A stretch of 64,000 nucleotides of DNA from Brachionus manjavacas (lineage: Eukaryota; Rotifera; Eurotatoria; Ploima; Brachionidae): contig JAHQIY010000008.1 of assembly GCA_019054805.1 (NCBI GenBank), forward strand, positions 4,883,501-4,947,500. The letters are read 5' to 3'. A program made the position numbers and the translations under genes. Under the pieces are notes generated by a model. The model ran no database searches. It saw only the letters and a list, made by a program, of their open reading frames with translations, and had not been told where the DNA came from. How positions within the stretch are numbered: position 1 is the stretch's first letter; every line of letters begins with the position of its first letter. Shown here piece by piece: positions 39,260 through 50,732 of this stretch.

Positions 39260-40360
39260 TTACTGAATTATTTCAGCTTTTATTGTTGCTTTTATTGTTA
39301 TTAAGTCATATGCAGCATCGTAATATCCATTTTTCTGATCCATTATTTCATCAATTTTTATGAAACTCGGAAACCCATAGCCAATTTCGCTTTCATACAA
39401 ATATTTAAGAGAATGGGTTAAGTCTTTTACTGTGTTAGATCTATTTAACAGCGAAATTTTTAAATTGGCATCAACAGGAAATTTGTGTGATTTATCAATA
39501 GAATTACAATACAAAAAAATTCCCAATGATAATTCTTTATTTACATCATCAATTAATCTAATATTAATTAACCATTGGAAATTTCTAACAGTACATCTTT
39601 TCGAATAAATGTTAGCATTCTTTCTATTCTTAATTTTAGAAAAATCATTGATAACTAATTGAATAGTTGCTTCAGATCGACTATCATCATCAATTTCATT
39701 TTCGTTAAAAATAAAGTTTGTTTCTTCTTTCAAATATAGCTCTCCGAATAAATTTTTTATTTCAATATCTTCAATGCTATCAATGAGTCCAAACTTAGTC
39801 TCGCTCAAATTATCTTTTATATTTTTAGCCAATTTCATTCCATTGTCAATTATAGTATTATATTTTTTATAAAAATTTAATTTCGTGTGAACACATAAAT
39901 CTTGATCGATTTTTAATGAATCAATTTGTTTTTTTGTTGGGTCCATATCTTTGATTTTCTCTTTGAATTCTTTTATATTCAAATCTTTTTCTATATCAAC
40001 TTTTTTCAACAATTCATCATAATAATTGTCAACTTTTTAATTCAATAAAACTTTGATTTCTTCTCTACGAAGGTCAATTGCGTTCTTAAAGTAATCATGG
40101 GTACAATCAATTTAATATTCAAAATCTTTTTGATAATTTACAAATGCATTCAATTGTTGCGTACACTGTTCAAATTGTTTCTTCTTTAACTCGAATGATT
40201 TCTGGACCATGACCAGTCTATTTCTTGTCATATTTAGACATTCTTGAGCTGTTAGATAATGTGTTTTACAAACCGGGCATGGAAATGTTTTGTTTTTGTA
40301 AAAGATTTTTTTGTATTTGACGGAAAAACCACATGGTAAAGAAACGTTTACATTGTCCAT
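39260..40360 (-). pseudogene. Zinc-finger/coiled-coil/MATH protein, copy B, with two in-frame stops
   Basis: Related to copy A 4 kb away on the same strand. ATG at 40360 (MDNVNVSLPCGF). The N-terminus has CGF and CPVCKTHYLTAQEC zinc-type cysteines, then a coiled-coil. TAA interrupts the frame at about 40112 and about 40038. Between them the sequence remains clearly coding (DLRREEIKVLL), and it continues after as VDNYYDELLKKVDIEK. The MATH domain is well kept (RCTVRNFQWLINIRLID; LGIFLYCNS; GYGFPSFIKIDEIMDQKNGY). Elsewhere TAA ends genes normally, so these are real stops: a young pseudogene, or an assembly/allele error. The isolated MATH half (39260 to about 40012) could still be expressed. Confidence 0.8.
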
Positions 40361-41089
40361 TTTGGATAATTTTTGCAGAATTTTTAAATTGTAAAAAGGA
40401 ATATAAAAATTTTCAAAAACTAATCTTGATTGCACTTTTATTCATGAATTTTGGTCCGAATTATCTTGCTTTCTAACTTTCATCCCTTTTTCTATTTTCG
40501 AACTAATGTTCCTTTTTTATTTTTGTAATTTTATTTTTAGATAATAATTTTTCATTTTTTAAAAAAACACAAAAACACAAAAAAAAAAAAAAAAAATTTA
40601 TCTTTATTTTCTTTTATTTCTCCTTAAAGGAGGTTAATTCAATTCAATAAATAAATTAAATAAATTGCACTTTTAGACCAACCCATTTAGTTATTTAAAG
40701 CCAATATTAAATGAATTAGAAAATGTGCTCAGCTATAAATAACACGATAGAAAAAAATTATTACAATGCTTAAAAAGATTTTGAATTTTAAAAATAAGCC
40801 CTTATTTTTTTGTTTATTTCTAAGGCATGCATTAATCAAGATTGTGCAAAAATATCGGGTGTAAATCACCAAAATTTTTTTTGATAAATTTATTTCTATT
40901 TTTTTGAATTTTCCTGTACACTCATTTTCATCTAAATAAAAATTTTCATAACCTTTAAATATCGAGTGAAAATAAAAACAACATAAAACCACCAAAAATA
41001 TTCTCATAACTTTTCAGATACACACAAAAGTGATTTTATTTTTGAATAGAGCATAAAAATATCTACTAGAGAATGAAGGGGTGCCGTCC

Positions 41090-41645
41090 TTTTTACTCTA
41101 CCCTAAATATTCTAGGTAGAATAAAAGTAACCTTTTCAGACCCAAAAAAATATTGGGTCTATAAAAGTTACTTTTATTCTACCTAGAATATTATTCCCTA
41201 AAAACATGCTAAAAATGTAATTTAATAGAAAATATTTTATTCAAATTAATTATTCAATTAATCAATTAATTGTTGTTATTTCATCAGTTTTTATACATAA
41301 TTTTTATGAATTCTAGTCATATGTGTCTTTAATCTAACAAACTCTTTATTGCATATTTTACATGTTTCCTTTTTACCTTTTTGTGTTACAACATCATCAG
41401 TTATTTTTGAATTTATGTGAGTTTTGAATTAATTAGCTGCAAACATTGTTGCAAAAAAATGTTTAGATTTATTCAGTTTTATTTTTGTAATGTAAAATTA
41501 CTCCGAGTGATTTTCCCTTTTTTTAGCATTTTTTAGGGAATAATATTCTAGGTAGAATAAAAGTAACTTTTATAGACCCAATATTTTTTTGGGTCTGAAA
41601 AGGTTACTTTTATTCTACCTAGAATATTTAGGGTAGAGTAAAAAA
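41090..41645. mobile_element. Foldback element with a C2H2 zinc-finger fragment
   Basis: The arms begin TTTTTACTCTACCCTAAATA and are mirrored at 41645. Each arm is about 130 bp and is itself partly palindromic (ATTCTAGGTAGAATAAAAGT against its inverse within the arm). No convincing target duplication. The loop carries a zinc-finger coding fragment (separate entry). Confidence 0.8.
41288..41440 (-). pseudogene. C2H2-type zinc-finger fragment in the foldback loop
   Basis: The minus-strand translation contains CKICNKEFVRLKTHMTRIHK, i.e. Cys-x2-Cys-x9-His-x4-His, preceded by DDVVTQKGKKET and followed by a stop after NYV. An in-frame stop lies about 29 codons upstream of the first Cys. The spacing is short for a classical finger and resembles fingers of transposases or retroelement proteins. 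Confidence 0.5.
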
Positions 41646-42458
41646 ATCCTAACCCGAATGAAGTTTTTATAAACTAAACTAAATGATTTTGCCATTAAAA
41701 ATCGAAAAATCAACTTTTTAGGCTCTACGACAATCTACCCTGATTTTTTTGGCTTTTTTAATAAAATTTCAAAAAAAAACATAAATTTACTTTAAAAACT
41801 GATTTAAATAAAAGGAATCTAATCCTTTTATCAGATTCCTCAGGACCGATAACCAAAAATGGCAAATTTGTTTTGTGTAGAAAAAATGGAAAATGACAAA
41901 ATAATAAGGTCGCATTATTAAACAGCCTAAAAAGATTTTTGAATCTTTTTAATGGTTCCTTTTGGTTTTTAGGGTAAGTTTTGGTTCAATTCGGGAATAT
42001 TGGTTTTTAAAAAAGATTTTAAAAATTAGAGAATATTTAAAAAAATAAATACTTAGAAATTTTTTTTTTATTTAATCGCTTTTGTCTTTATTCTTTTGAA
42101 GCTATTTAGCTTCTTTTTTTTTTAATTTAAGTCCCATGGACAGGATAAAAAAAATAAAATTTAACAATTCTGAATTTTTAAGTTTCGATACTTTTTAGAT
42201 ATCATGTTTGACCCAAAAAAAATCCTTGAAATAATTATTAAAATCATCAAAATAATTTAAAGAAAAAAAAATTCTTAACTTAATAGAAGCTATTTATTTA
42301 AATTAAAAGCAAAAAAAAACTATTTTATTTATTATTTAAACTTGAAAATTTTAACTGTATCTAATAAAAAGAAAATTCTAAAAATTTATCTTAAAAAAAT
42401 TAAAATTCAAAAATTTCTCTGCAAGTTGAATAAAAATCATTAAAAACTTTTAGATGAT

Positions 42459-44881
42459 CTATAATTCACCAGTCCATTTTGATAAATCAATTTGTTCTTT
42501 TAAAGTCAAACAGTCCACATTAGGATTAGAATCCGATGATGTGTAGAACACATTTCCTGCGATTTCAGCTATTTCATAGTTGTTACATATCAACCCAGCC
42601 AACGTTACTTTCTTTATTTCAGTCAATTGTTCTACAGGATAAATAATTAAATTTTTTTTTTTCAAATAAAAAATATCAATACCCAAAGTAAAAGCTCCTG
42701 GATTAACGCTAGGACCATTTTCGTAGTAAAATCGGTCTCCATTTTTTAGATTAGCAAATTGTTCCATTATCAAACAAGAAAAAGTAGGCGCAGCCAAAAA
42801 TGAGTCCGAATCCTTTTTTTCTAACAAAGCTCCTGCATATAGATCAATATCAGCCACATCTCTATTAAAGAAAATTAGACTCCTCTTTTATCAACCCTTT
42901 AAAATTTACCCATAAACTGAAGATAACACATCTCGTCTTTTAGGACCTATAAGATCTTTTAAGTCATTCATTTCAGAAACAACAGTTCCATGGCAATAAT
43001 TCACATAATCAATATATGGTCTTAAGCCATGATCTCGCCCTCTGTGAATGTTGGTCGCAAGTAAATCATGAGCTGAAAATACACCATTGATAGTCTGAGC
43101 AAACAGATTATTTTGCAACTGTGCTCCAAAACTTCCGAATTTCCAGCAATTGTCGTTCATCATACCCTTGAATATTGAATAGATTCCTTCTCCTCTTGTA
43201 TCATAGGCATAATCAGATTTAAATTCCAAATCAGTAAAATTAATAAAGGCCAGTCTAGTGTCATCAGTTTTGTATCTATTAAATTTATCTCTTACTAATG
43301 AATGACCAAATCTAAAAGCAGCAGTGGAAAATTCGTTGGTAAGAGCCGGATTTATCTTTAAAAGATTAAAATTAATTTCAACAATTTTTTTTTATATGAA
43401 TAAAAATATTTAATATCAACTAAAAAAACTTATCTTAAATAAATTTTTTTTTCATTTTAACAAAAATTCTTTTTAATTCTAACTAAAATTTTTCTTGATT
43501 TTAGCCAAAATTTTTGAATTTTTGAATTTAAATTTTTAAAGCCCATTATTTTAATTTTTAAAGAATTTAAATTTAAATTTACAGAACTATCATATCCGGT
43601 ATAATATTGGGTTGCATCTAAATCAGGTGATATATCTCTACTTCCGTTGATCATTGGAACCCATTCATTGTAGACTATATGCTGGAGAAGAGCAATGACA
43701 ATTCGTCTTGTTTCCTGATACAGCTCTTCGTCGGTCCATGTCGGATTATTTGTGGCCAGCTTACCAGCTATTCTGTTGTGCTCCCTTAGGAACAAAGTGT
43801 GAATGCTGACTAATCCTAAATTTTCACTAGTTCTATATTCACCAGCCAAAAAGCAATTATAAGTTGGATCAGTAGATGAGCTGCATGTATCGCTTGATAC
43901 TGGTAAATAATCTCCATTTGTCACTTGTACATTGTTTGAGTTCAAAGGCTCGCTAGTGGCCAACAGTCCACCGGAAAAAGTTCTTAATTCATCTGCGCGA
44001 TCTTGATCGATTCCATAAATACCAGAGCCATCAATGAATGAAGACAGAAGATTAAGTTGTTCTCTATAGGACAAATTGCAGTCAAAATCTGGGAACGATG
44101 CACTTGACCGTGTAAACTTCATGCAATCCTGATCCAGAAATTGGTCGTTTTGGGGCCATTCAAGGGGCATACAATCTGAGTCTGTTGACCCACAAGGACA
44201 ATCGAGCTCAACACCATCAGAGTCAGTGGTGGCCGATGTTCCAGATATGTCATGAATTAAAAATTGGCCAAAAATCGCATAAATGTGCGATACTGTGTTT
44301 TCATGGACCCCCACGTTTGGTGGTGGCGAAATTAACAAACTTGCTGTTCTTGGATGCGGCAAATCGCTACCAGTGACAGATAAGCTTCTTGCTGAATTGA
44401 AGCCGTCTTGGTACGCGACAGAAAGGACTCTTTGATAAGGCGTATTTGCAGCTCCATAAAGAGGATTGTTTACATTGTTACACGAGCCATTAACTGATCT
44501 GTATTTGTAACTAAAGTCACATGTAACATCAGTAAAGGGGCAATATTGAGAGTCGATGGACAAGTCAGCTCCAGTAGATCTTGCTGTTGTTGAGTTGAGG
44601 ACTGTTTTGATGGCTAAAGAAGTAACTTGATTGATGAAATAAGCATCGGTTGATGACTGTCTCATGTTTGACTGCATTTTGGACCTGATTCTTTTAGCAT
44701 TCCTGGGCAGTTTTGTCCTGTTTCTTCCAAAAAGTGTCTGAAGGTCTGAGTTGAGTTTTTCCTGCCTTTCGCCTAGAGAATTTTTGTTGGTAGTTGTTCT
44801 TCTAGGTCTGCATTTTGCCCTGGTTTCGTCGACTAAAACACCGACTAAAAGAACTAAGAAAAATAGAGTTAAATTGCGCAT
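42459..44881 (-). CDS. Secreted animal haem peroxidase (peroxinectin-like)
   Basis: Four exons: 44881-43583, 43355-42910, 42861-42683, 42631-42459; phases agree and the joined frame is 698 residues. An N-terminal signal peptide (LTLFFLVLLVGVLVDETRA) implies export. Catalytic features of the animal peroxidase family are present: distal His210 (GQFLIHDIS), catalytic Arg350 and haem-linking Glu353 (GEYRTSEN), proximal His451 (AFRFGHSLV) and its partner Asn535 (TNIHRGRDHG). The residue before the distal His, Asp in myeloperoxidase and most relatives, is Ile209 here, so one of the two haem ester links is expected to be absent. The 51-nt last intron is easy to miss because it reads through in frame. 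Expected to oxidise substrates with H2O2 outside the cell (immunity or matrix cross-linking); substrate unknown. Confidence 0.93.
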
Positions 44882-44917
44882 TGGATTTTTACTTAGAAAA
44901 CTTTACGAGTTAATTGG

Positions 44918-44925
44918 TATTTATA
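44918..44925 (-). promoter_or_regulatory. TATA box of the peroxidase gene
   Basis: TATAAATA on the minus strand, 36 nt upstream of the ATG at 44881. The spacing implies transcription starting about 5-10 nt before the start codon, i.e. a very short 5' leader. Confidence 0.55.
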
Positions 44926-45738
44926 CCCAGAAATTGTAATTAAAAAGACTATTCGAACATTTATGGCAAGAATTGTTTACGTGGTAGCTCTAGCAAGCTA
45001 GAAATTTAATTTAAACTAAAATTAAAATTTTACTCTTAATTATCTTTTTAATTCTTCAATTTTAAGAATCAGGTCTTATTTTTCAAGAGCAATTTTTTAA
45101 TTGAAAAATAGACCTAGTTCTTTCAGACTTTTTCAACTCAATTCAAAATTATCATGTATTTCAAAAGAACACACTCAAATCAAATACACATTGTTTTTGT
45201 ATTTTGGGTGCATGAATTTGAGGATATTCGTAGCTAAGAAATTTTTAACAAAATTTTAAATTTATTTATTTAATAGAGTTTTCCAGAAATATTTTGTGTA
45301 TTATTTGAAAAAAAGTTGTCTAAAATGACATTTTAAATAGATTTTGTGATTTAAAACAAAAAAAATAATCACTAAATGAATAGATTTAATGCGTTCAAAT
45401 TTTTTAAAAATTTTATAAAATTTTTAATTACTTTTTTTGAAAGCTAAAAAAATAAAGCGTTCAGTTTAAAAACCATTATTTAATTCTATTGACCCTAGAT
45501 TCTAATCTTTAATGTCTAAAAAAAGTTATTCGATTCATTAATTTGTATTTTATTTTTTTGTTTTAAAATCAAAAATATCTAATAAAATTAAAATATATTG
45601 AACTTTATTTGGTTAAAAATTTTAAAAAAATGTCTCCGATAAATCTCAAAAAATTTGTTTCCAAAATTAAAAAGTGCATTAAAGATATTTCAATTTTTAA
45701 AAGAGATAACCGTAAAAACTATCAAATGATTGAATTTT

Positions 45739-46055
45739 ACGGGTGTAGAATAAAAAATGGCACAAGACTTTTTTTCAAAATTTAAAATCAGTCTGATCCT
45801 TGCTTTAAAATAAATAAAAATTATATCATAAAGTTAAATTTTCCACAAGTTGTTAGTAAAAAATGTACCATCAAAAAAGATCTGTACAACTTTGTAAAAA
45901 GTAACCAAAATTTGCCAAAATGCGAAGTTGTATGGCAATTCACTTTATAGAAATAACGTTAACAAGACACCGTAAAGTGTAAAGAACAAGTACGCTAAAA
46001 ATAAAAAAAAATTATGATAAAATTAATTTAATGCCATTGTTTATTCTACACCCGT
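45739..46055. mobile_element. MITE with ACGGGTGTAGAATAAA ends
   Basis: ACGGGTGTAGAATAAAAAAT at the left is mirrored at the right (inverted reading ACGGGTGTAGAATAAACAAT), with GGCA following on both sides. 317 bp. The loop has short fragments of coding character (for example near 45850-45950) but no recognisable domain. Target duplication unclear. Confidence 0.65.
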
Positions 46056-46337
46056 AATTAAAATAGATATTTTGAATTCTATACTGTTTGATTTTTTAAG
46101 AAACAAAACCATTTTTTTGGGCTTTTTTTACTTAAAGATTTATTCAAAAATTTCAAATAGAAAAAAAAAATCTTGCCAAATAAATACATTATAATTGATC
46201 AATTTTTGTTTGAAAATGCTTGTATTCTAATGCAAAAAAAATATTTTTGTTCAGCGAACAGGGATTTATTGTCCCAATGAGCAAAATATATTATATATTA
46301 CTTATAAAATAAAAAAAAAATTAAGCATATTATTTTT

Positions 46338-47447
46338 GGGTCCTACTAAAACACTGACCCTCATGTTTTTTGCAAAGCAAAAATATTTTCAAAAGTTTTA
46401 ATATATCATTTACATTGAATTTTTCTCTATTTTTTGAAAATTAAATTATTTTTTCTCCAAAATTATTATTTTTTGTGAAAATTGAATATTTTTATATTTT
46501 TAAAAACCTGACCCCCAACTGACCCCCATTTTTCTTGAAGAGAATTTAATGAACTTTCTAAAAATATGTCTAGATTTTCTCCAGGAAGTATAGTTTTTGA
46601 GATATTTTGATTATAATAAAAGATCCTAGTTATTTTGAAATCGGGTTTTAAAGTTTTAAAACGATATACTACTCGATCAAGAATTTTTGAGCTTTTTGAC
46701 TGTCATGTTTGTTTTCTTAATATCAATATTATTTTTAAAGGAAAAACTTTAATCTACTTTTAAAGAAACCTGACACCCTACTGACTCCCAATTTTATACG
46801 ACTGACCCCCATTTTTCTTGAAGAGAATTTAACGAGCTTTCTAAAAATGTGTCTAGTTTTTCTCCAGGAAGTATAGTTGGTAAAAATTATTAGTAAAAAT
46901 AAAAAATTTCGCCTCATTTAAGTTTATCAATTTTAACGTAATTTTAAATTTAATACATAGACTTTATTATTTATTAATTATTTTTTATTTTTTTTATTTA
47001 TTTTTTATTTTTTATTAAATTAGATGTTATAAATCAATAGCAATTTTTGTTAAAAAATTTAAAGAATTTATGAATAAAACATAAAATATCAAACAATTAT
47101 AAAAATTATTGAAATTATTGAAATTCTCGAAAACTATACTTCCTGGAGAAAAAATAGACACATTTTTAGAAAGCTCGTTAAATTCTCTTCAAGAAAAATG
47201 GGGGGTAAGTTGGGGGTCAGTCGTATAAAATTGGGGGTCAGTTGTAGGTCAGGTTTTTAAAAATATAAAAATATTCAATTTTCACAAAAAATAATAATTC
47301 TGGAGAAAAAATAATTTAATTTTCAAAAAATAGAGAAAAATTCAATGTAAATGGTATATTAAAACTTTTGAAAATATTTTTTCTTTGCAAAAAAAATGGG
47401 GGTCAGGAAATTAAAAAAAACTGGGGGTCAGTTCTTTAGGAGGAACC
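46338..47447. mobile_element. Large foldback element with repeated CTGACCCCC units
   Basis: The arms start GGGTCCTACTAAAACACTGA (left) and GGTTCCTCCTAAAGAACTGA (right, inverted) and stay alignable for about 250-300 bp. The phrase (A)CTGACCCCCA recurs at least four times on the left, and its complement GGGGGTCAG at least four times on the right. A second copy of part of the left arm lies at about 46770-46880 (TTTTCTTGAAGAGAATTTAA, then CTCCAGGAAGTATAG). No coding sequence found. Confidence 0.75.
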
Positions 47448-47911
47448 TTATTTTTTGATTTTAAAATCTGAGAAAAATGATTAATTTTAATTATAAGAAA
47501 AAAAAAGAATTATTCAAAATTTATGAGATTAAATTAAATTTATTGAATTAAATAAAATAAATCTACTAATTTTTTATTTACATATTTTTAAAATACTAGA
47601 TACAATTGATTATTTATTAATAATAATTAAATAAGTTTAATCAAAATAAAAAAAGTGAGAAAAATTAATTTTATACTTTTTCATACTTTATAGAAATAAT
47701 TACCCTCAAAATTTAGACCAGTTTACTTTTGATTCATTAACTTCATTTTATACAAAAAATGACTCTAAATTTAATTTTTTGATAAATGTTGATGGCAAGA
47801 AATTCAGAGTTTGTGCATAGGCTGATTTAAATCTTCCAGTTTTTAAGTTTTTTTTCTTGAGGAATTTTGTTTTTCAATTTGGTGCTCCTTTCAAATCTCT
47901 TGTAAAATATA

Positions 47912-48134
47912 CCGTATACCCTTACAAATAAGTGCCTCAAAATCGAGTCTTTTTTGAAAAATTTAGACCCTTAGATGATAGAAATTTTTCTTCAAATTAA
48001 ATATTACATAAGGATCTAAGCACGCTTTATAAGAAAGAAACATAGATGGAACTAAGCCACTTTTGATTAGCTTTACCACTTTTGATTACTTAAAAGGGAG
48101 TCTAAGGGGGGCACTTATTTGCAAGGGTATACGG
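47912..48134. mobile_element. 223-bp MITE with TA duplication (pogo-like ends)
   Basis: Terminal inverted repeat CCGTATACCCTT(A/G)CAAATAA, continuing as GTGCC on both sides, flanked by TA at 47910-47911 and 48135-48136. It shares the CCGTA terminus with the foldback element at 37759-38570. No coding sequence. Confidence 0.8.
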
Positions 48135-49539
48135 TAACTTAATTTTAAAGATGTCATTATTTAGCATCGGGCTTAATTAAAGACTAATTTATCTTACAAA
48201 ATCATATTTAAAATAAATTATAATTTAGTTGATATTTATTTATTTTATTAAAAAATCGGTTTAATAATAATAACTTATAAATATATTTAGGCAAATGTCT
48301 CCCCAATCTTCAAACAAGGTAGTATAACGAGTGTTGTTAATTATCGTTCAGATTCGCTCATTTCAGTTCCATGTAAAGTTCTTGAGTCACTGATCAAAGA
48401 CTATATTTTAGGGTAACCGGTCGAAAAAATCTATTGTCGAGTAAGCAACATGGTTTTGTCGCTAACAAGTCCTGTGCAACAAATTTCCTTGAAACCATCG
48501 ACTGACTTACTCCATGACTTACTGACTCCATGAGCCGTAGATTTCCTTCGGGCGTCATCTACCTTGACTTTACCAAAGCGTTTGACAAAGTTTTGCATGA
48601 GCTACACCTTGTCAATTTGGAGGCGTATGGAATCCCGACTGTTATAATCGACTGGGTTCGCTTTTTCCTCATTGGTCGAAAACAGCGCGTTGTAATTTGA
48701 AGTGTCATGACCGAGTGGAAGCCAGTTACAAGTGGGGTACCTCAAGGTTCTGTTCTTGGTCCACTTCTTTTCGTTATTTACGTCAATGACTTCCCTGATG
48801 TATGTCACTCAATCTGTAAGCTTTACGCTGACGACACAAAACTTATGGATTCTGTAATATGTGCTGATGACACCAGAAAGCTTCAAAAGGATCTCGACAA
48901 TCTGGTTGAATGGGCAAATCTTTGGCAAATGGGCTTTAATCAAAGAAAATGCGTAGTCATGCATCTTGGAGCAGACAACAAATGCTATGAATACAAAATA
49001 AGTGGTCGGAGCCTTGCAAAACAACCAGAGAGCGGGACTTGGAAATAATCAGTACAAGTGATCTTAAGTCAGGAAGACAGGCCAAGCGAGCAGGAGCAAG
49101 AGCCACGACGGTAGAATGTAAAGACAAGAATACATTTACTTTCTTTTCTCGTCAGCTGGTAAATCTGCTTTACAAGTCATTTGTTAGACCGCATCTTGAG
49201 TTTGCAGTGAGCGCTTGGAATCCCTACCGACGTGGGAATATTGATTTACTTGAGCGAGTTCAGAGGAAATTATCAAAACGGGTCTTTCTGACCAACATAC
49301 ATAAAAACTTTTCACCATACATTCAAATCTTTTCACCATACCTAGTTTTTATCAAAACATACATTTGCTGAAAATTATACAAAATTCTTAAAAATATACA
49401 TAGGACTGAAAAATAAACATACAGTCGAAAAACATACAGATTGCTAACAAACATACTGGTTTTTTAAAAAAGTCACTTTTAAATTTAGTGCTGTTTAATT
49501 TTAGCAGATAAATAAAAGAATTATTTTTAAATAAAAGAG

Positions 49540-50492
49540 ACGATATATTTTTATTTTTGTATTGTCAAAAATTTTAGTTACAGCATTGTATGAAGCGTCC
49601 CAAGCATCTTGCATGACATATTTTGGTTTAAATTATTATTCCTAACCTTTTGGTTAATCTTCTTGTACCATTGTAATCTCTTGTTCATGGCTTGTTAAAC
49701 CAAAGATAATGGGGTTTATTTTATTTTTAAAATCTGTACGGGCTAAAACAATTAATGGAAAACCATTTTTTGTAAGTTTATAAGTTGAGTCAATGTGATA
49801 ACAACCATTTAAATTTGAGTTTATTTTTAGGATTAATTTTTTTGTATAACATTATATTAACATGACCAAGTTCAAAACCATTATTAAGAATTATATTCCT
49901 TTTTCATTATATTTAATGTTGAAAAAAAAACGGTTCATCTTTATCTAAATCAGACGAATATAAATTATCTTTAATTATATTTATTACTTATTAATTGAAT
50001 TTGTATTTAGTTTGCTGTTACGAAAATCTGTAAAAAAATTTTGTAACTGTAAAAAAATAATTATTTCATAATTATTATGTTAACTTTTAGTTTAAAATTT
50101 ATTTACCTGTCTTAATTTTGGAATCAAAATTGTAGGTAAATTATACTCATTTATTAATGCATTATGTACTACACTTGGAATTAAATCAGGTTGTAATTTC
50201 AAGCATTTAATAATTTTATCTTTTACAATTGGATTTATACCTCATGTTTTTTTGATACCATTTACTGTACCCTCGTGTTTACCACGTTGATATACATAAA
50301 TTTTTTTATTTGTTGTAAACATATAGATTCTTGATTTAAAATTACACTTGTCTTTTTTACAATTACAAGTACGATGAATTCTTGTCATAAAATGGGAGTT
50401 ACTTTGTAGGCTTGATTTACATTCGATGCAGCTATACGGAACATACTCATTTATTGTTACACTTGTGTAATAAAAGTTATATGTAATATATA
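49540..50492 (-). pseudogene. MULE transposase, C-terminal part of the surviving coding sequence
   Basis: Runs from the GINGER2 border (50492) down to about 49540 on the minus strand: INEYVPYSCIECKSS, YVYQRGKHEGTVNG, LKLQPDLIPSVVHNALINEY, then a gap with stops, then DSTYKLTKNGFPLIVLARTD and a following segment ending QDAWDASYNAVTKIF. Order and motifs match MULE transposases; several stops. Confidence 0.75.
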
Positions 50493-50732
50493 TGTAACAG
50501 TAAAATTCCTTAACACGGAAATTTCTAAATTTACTGGTCCATCAGTAATAGTAAAATGAATATGAAAAAAATTATGTTTTGTTTTTTTACTAGTAATTTT
50601 GTAAATTTACTTTTCAATCAGTAATTATGTAAAACAATTTTTATTGCTTCAGTAATTAACTGAAACTAATTTCAGTAAAAAACTAAAACTTTTTCAGTAA
50701 ATTTTCTGAATTTGTAATTTGAAAAATAAAAA

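Noticed and set aside
40038..40114. Possible reassigned TAA codon, because two in-frame TAA codons interrupt an otherwise well-kept MATH gene
   Set aside because: Calmodulin, FARP, the peroxidase and the death-domain gene keep to the standard code, and calmodulin and FARP end at TAA where expected. Two point mutations in a duplicated gene are the simpler reading.
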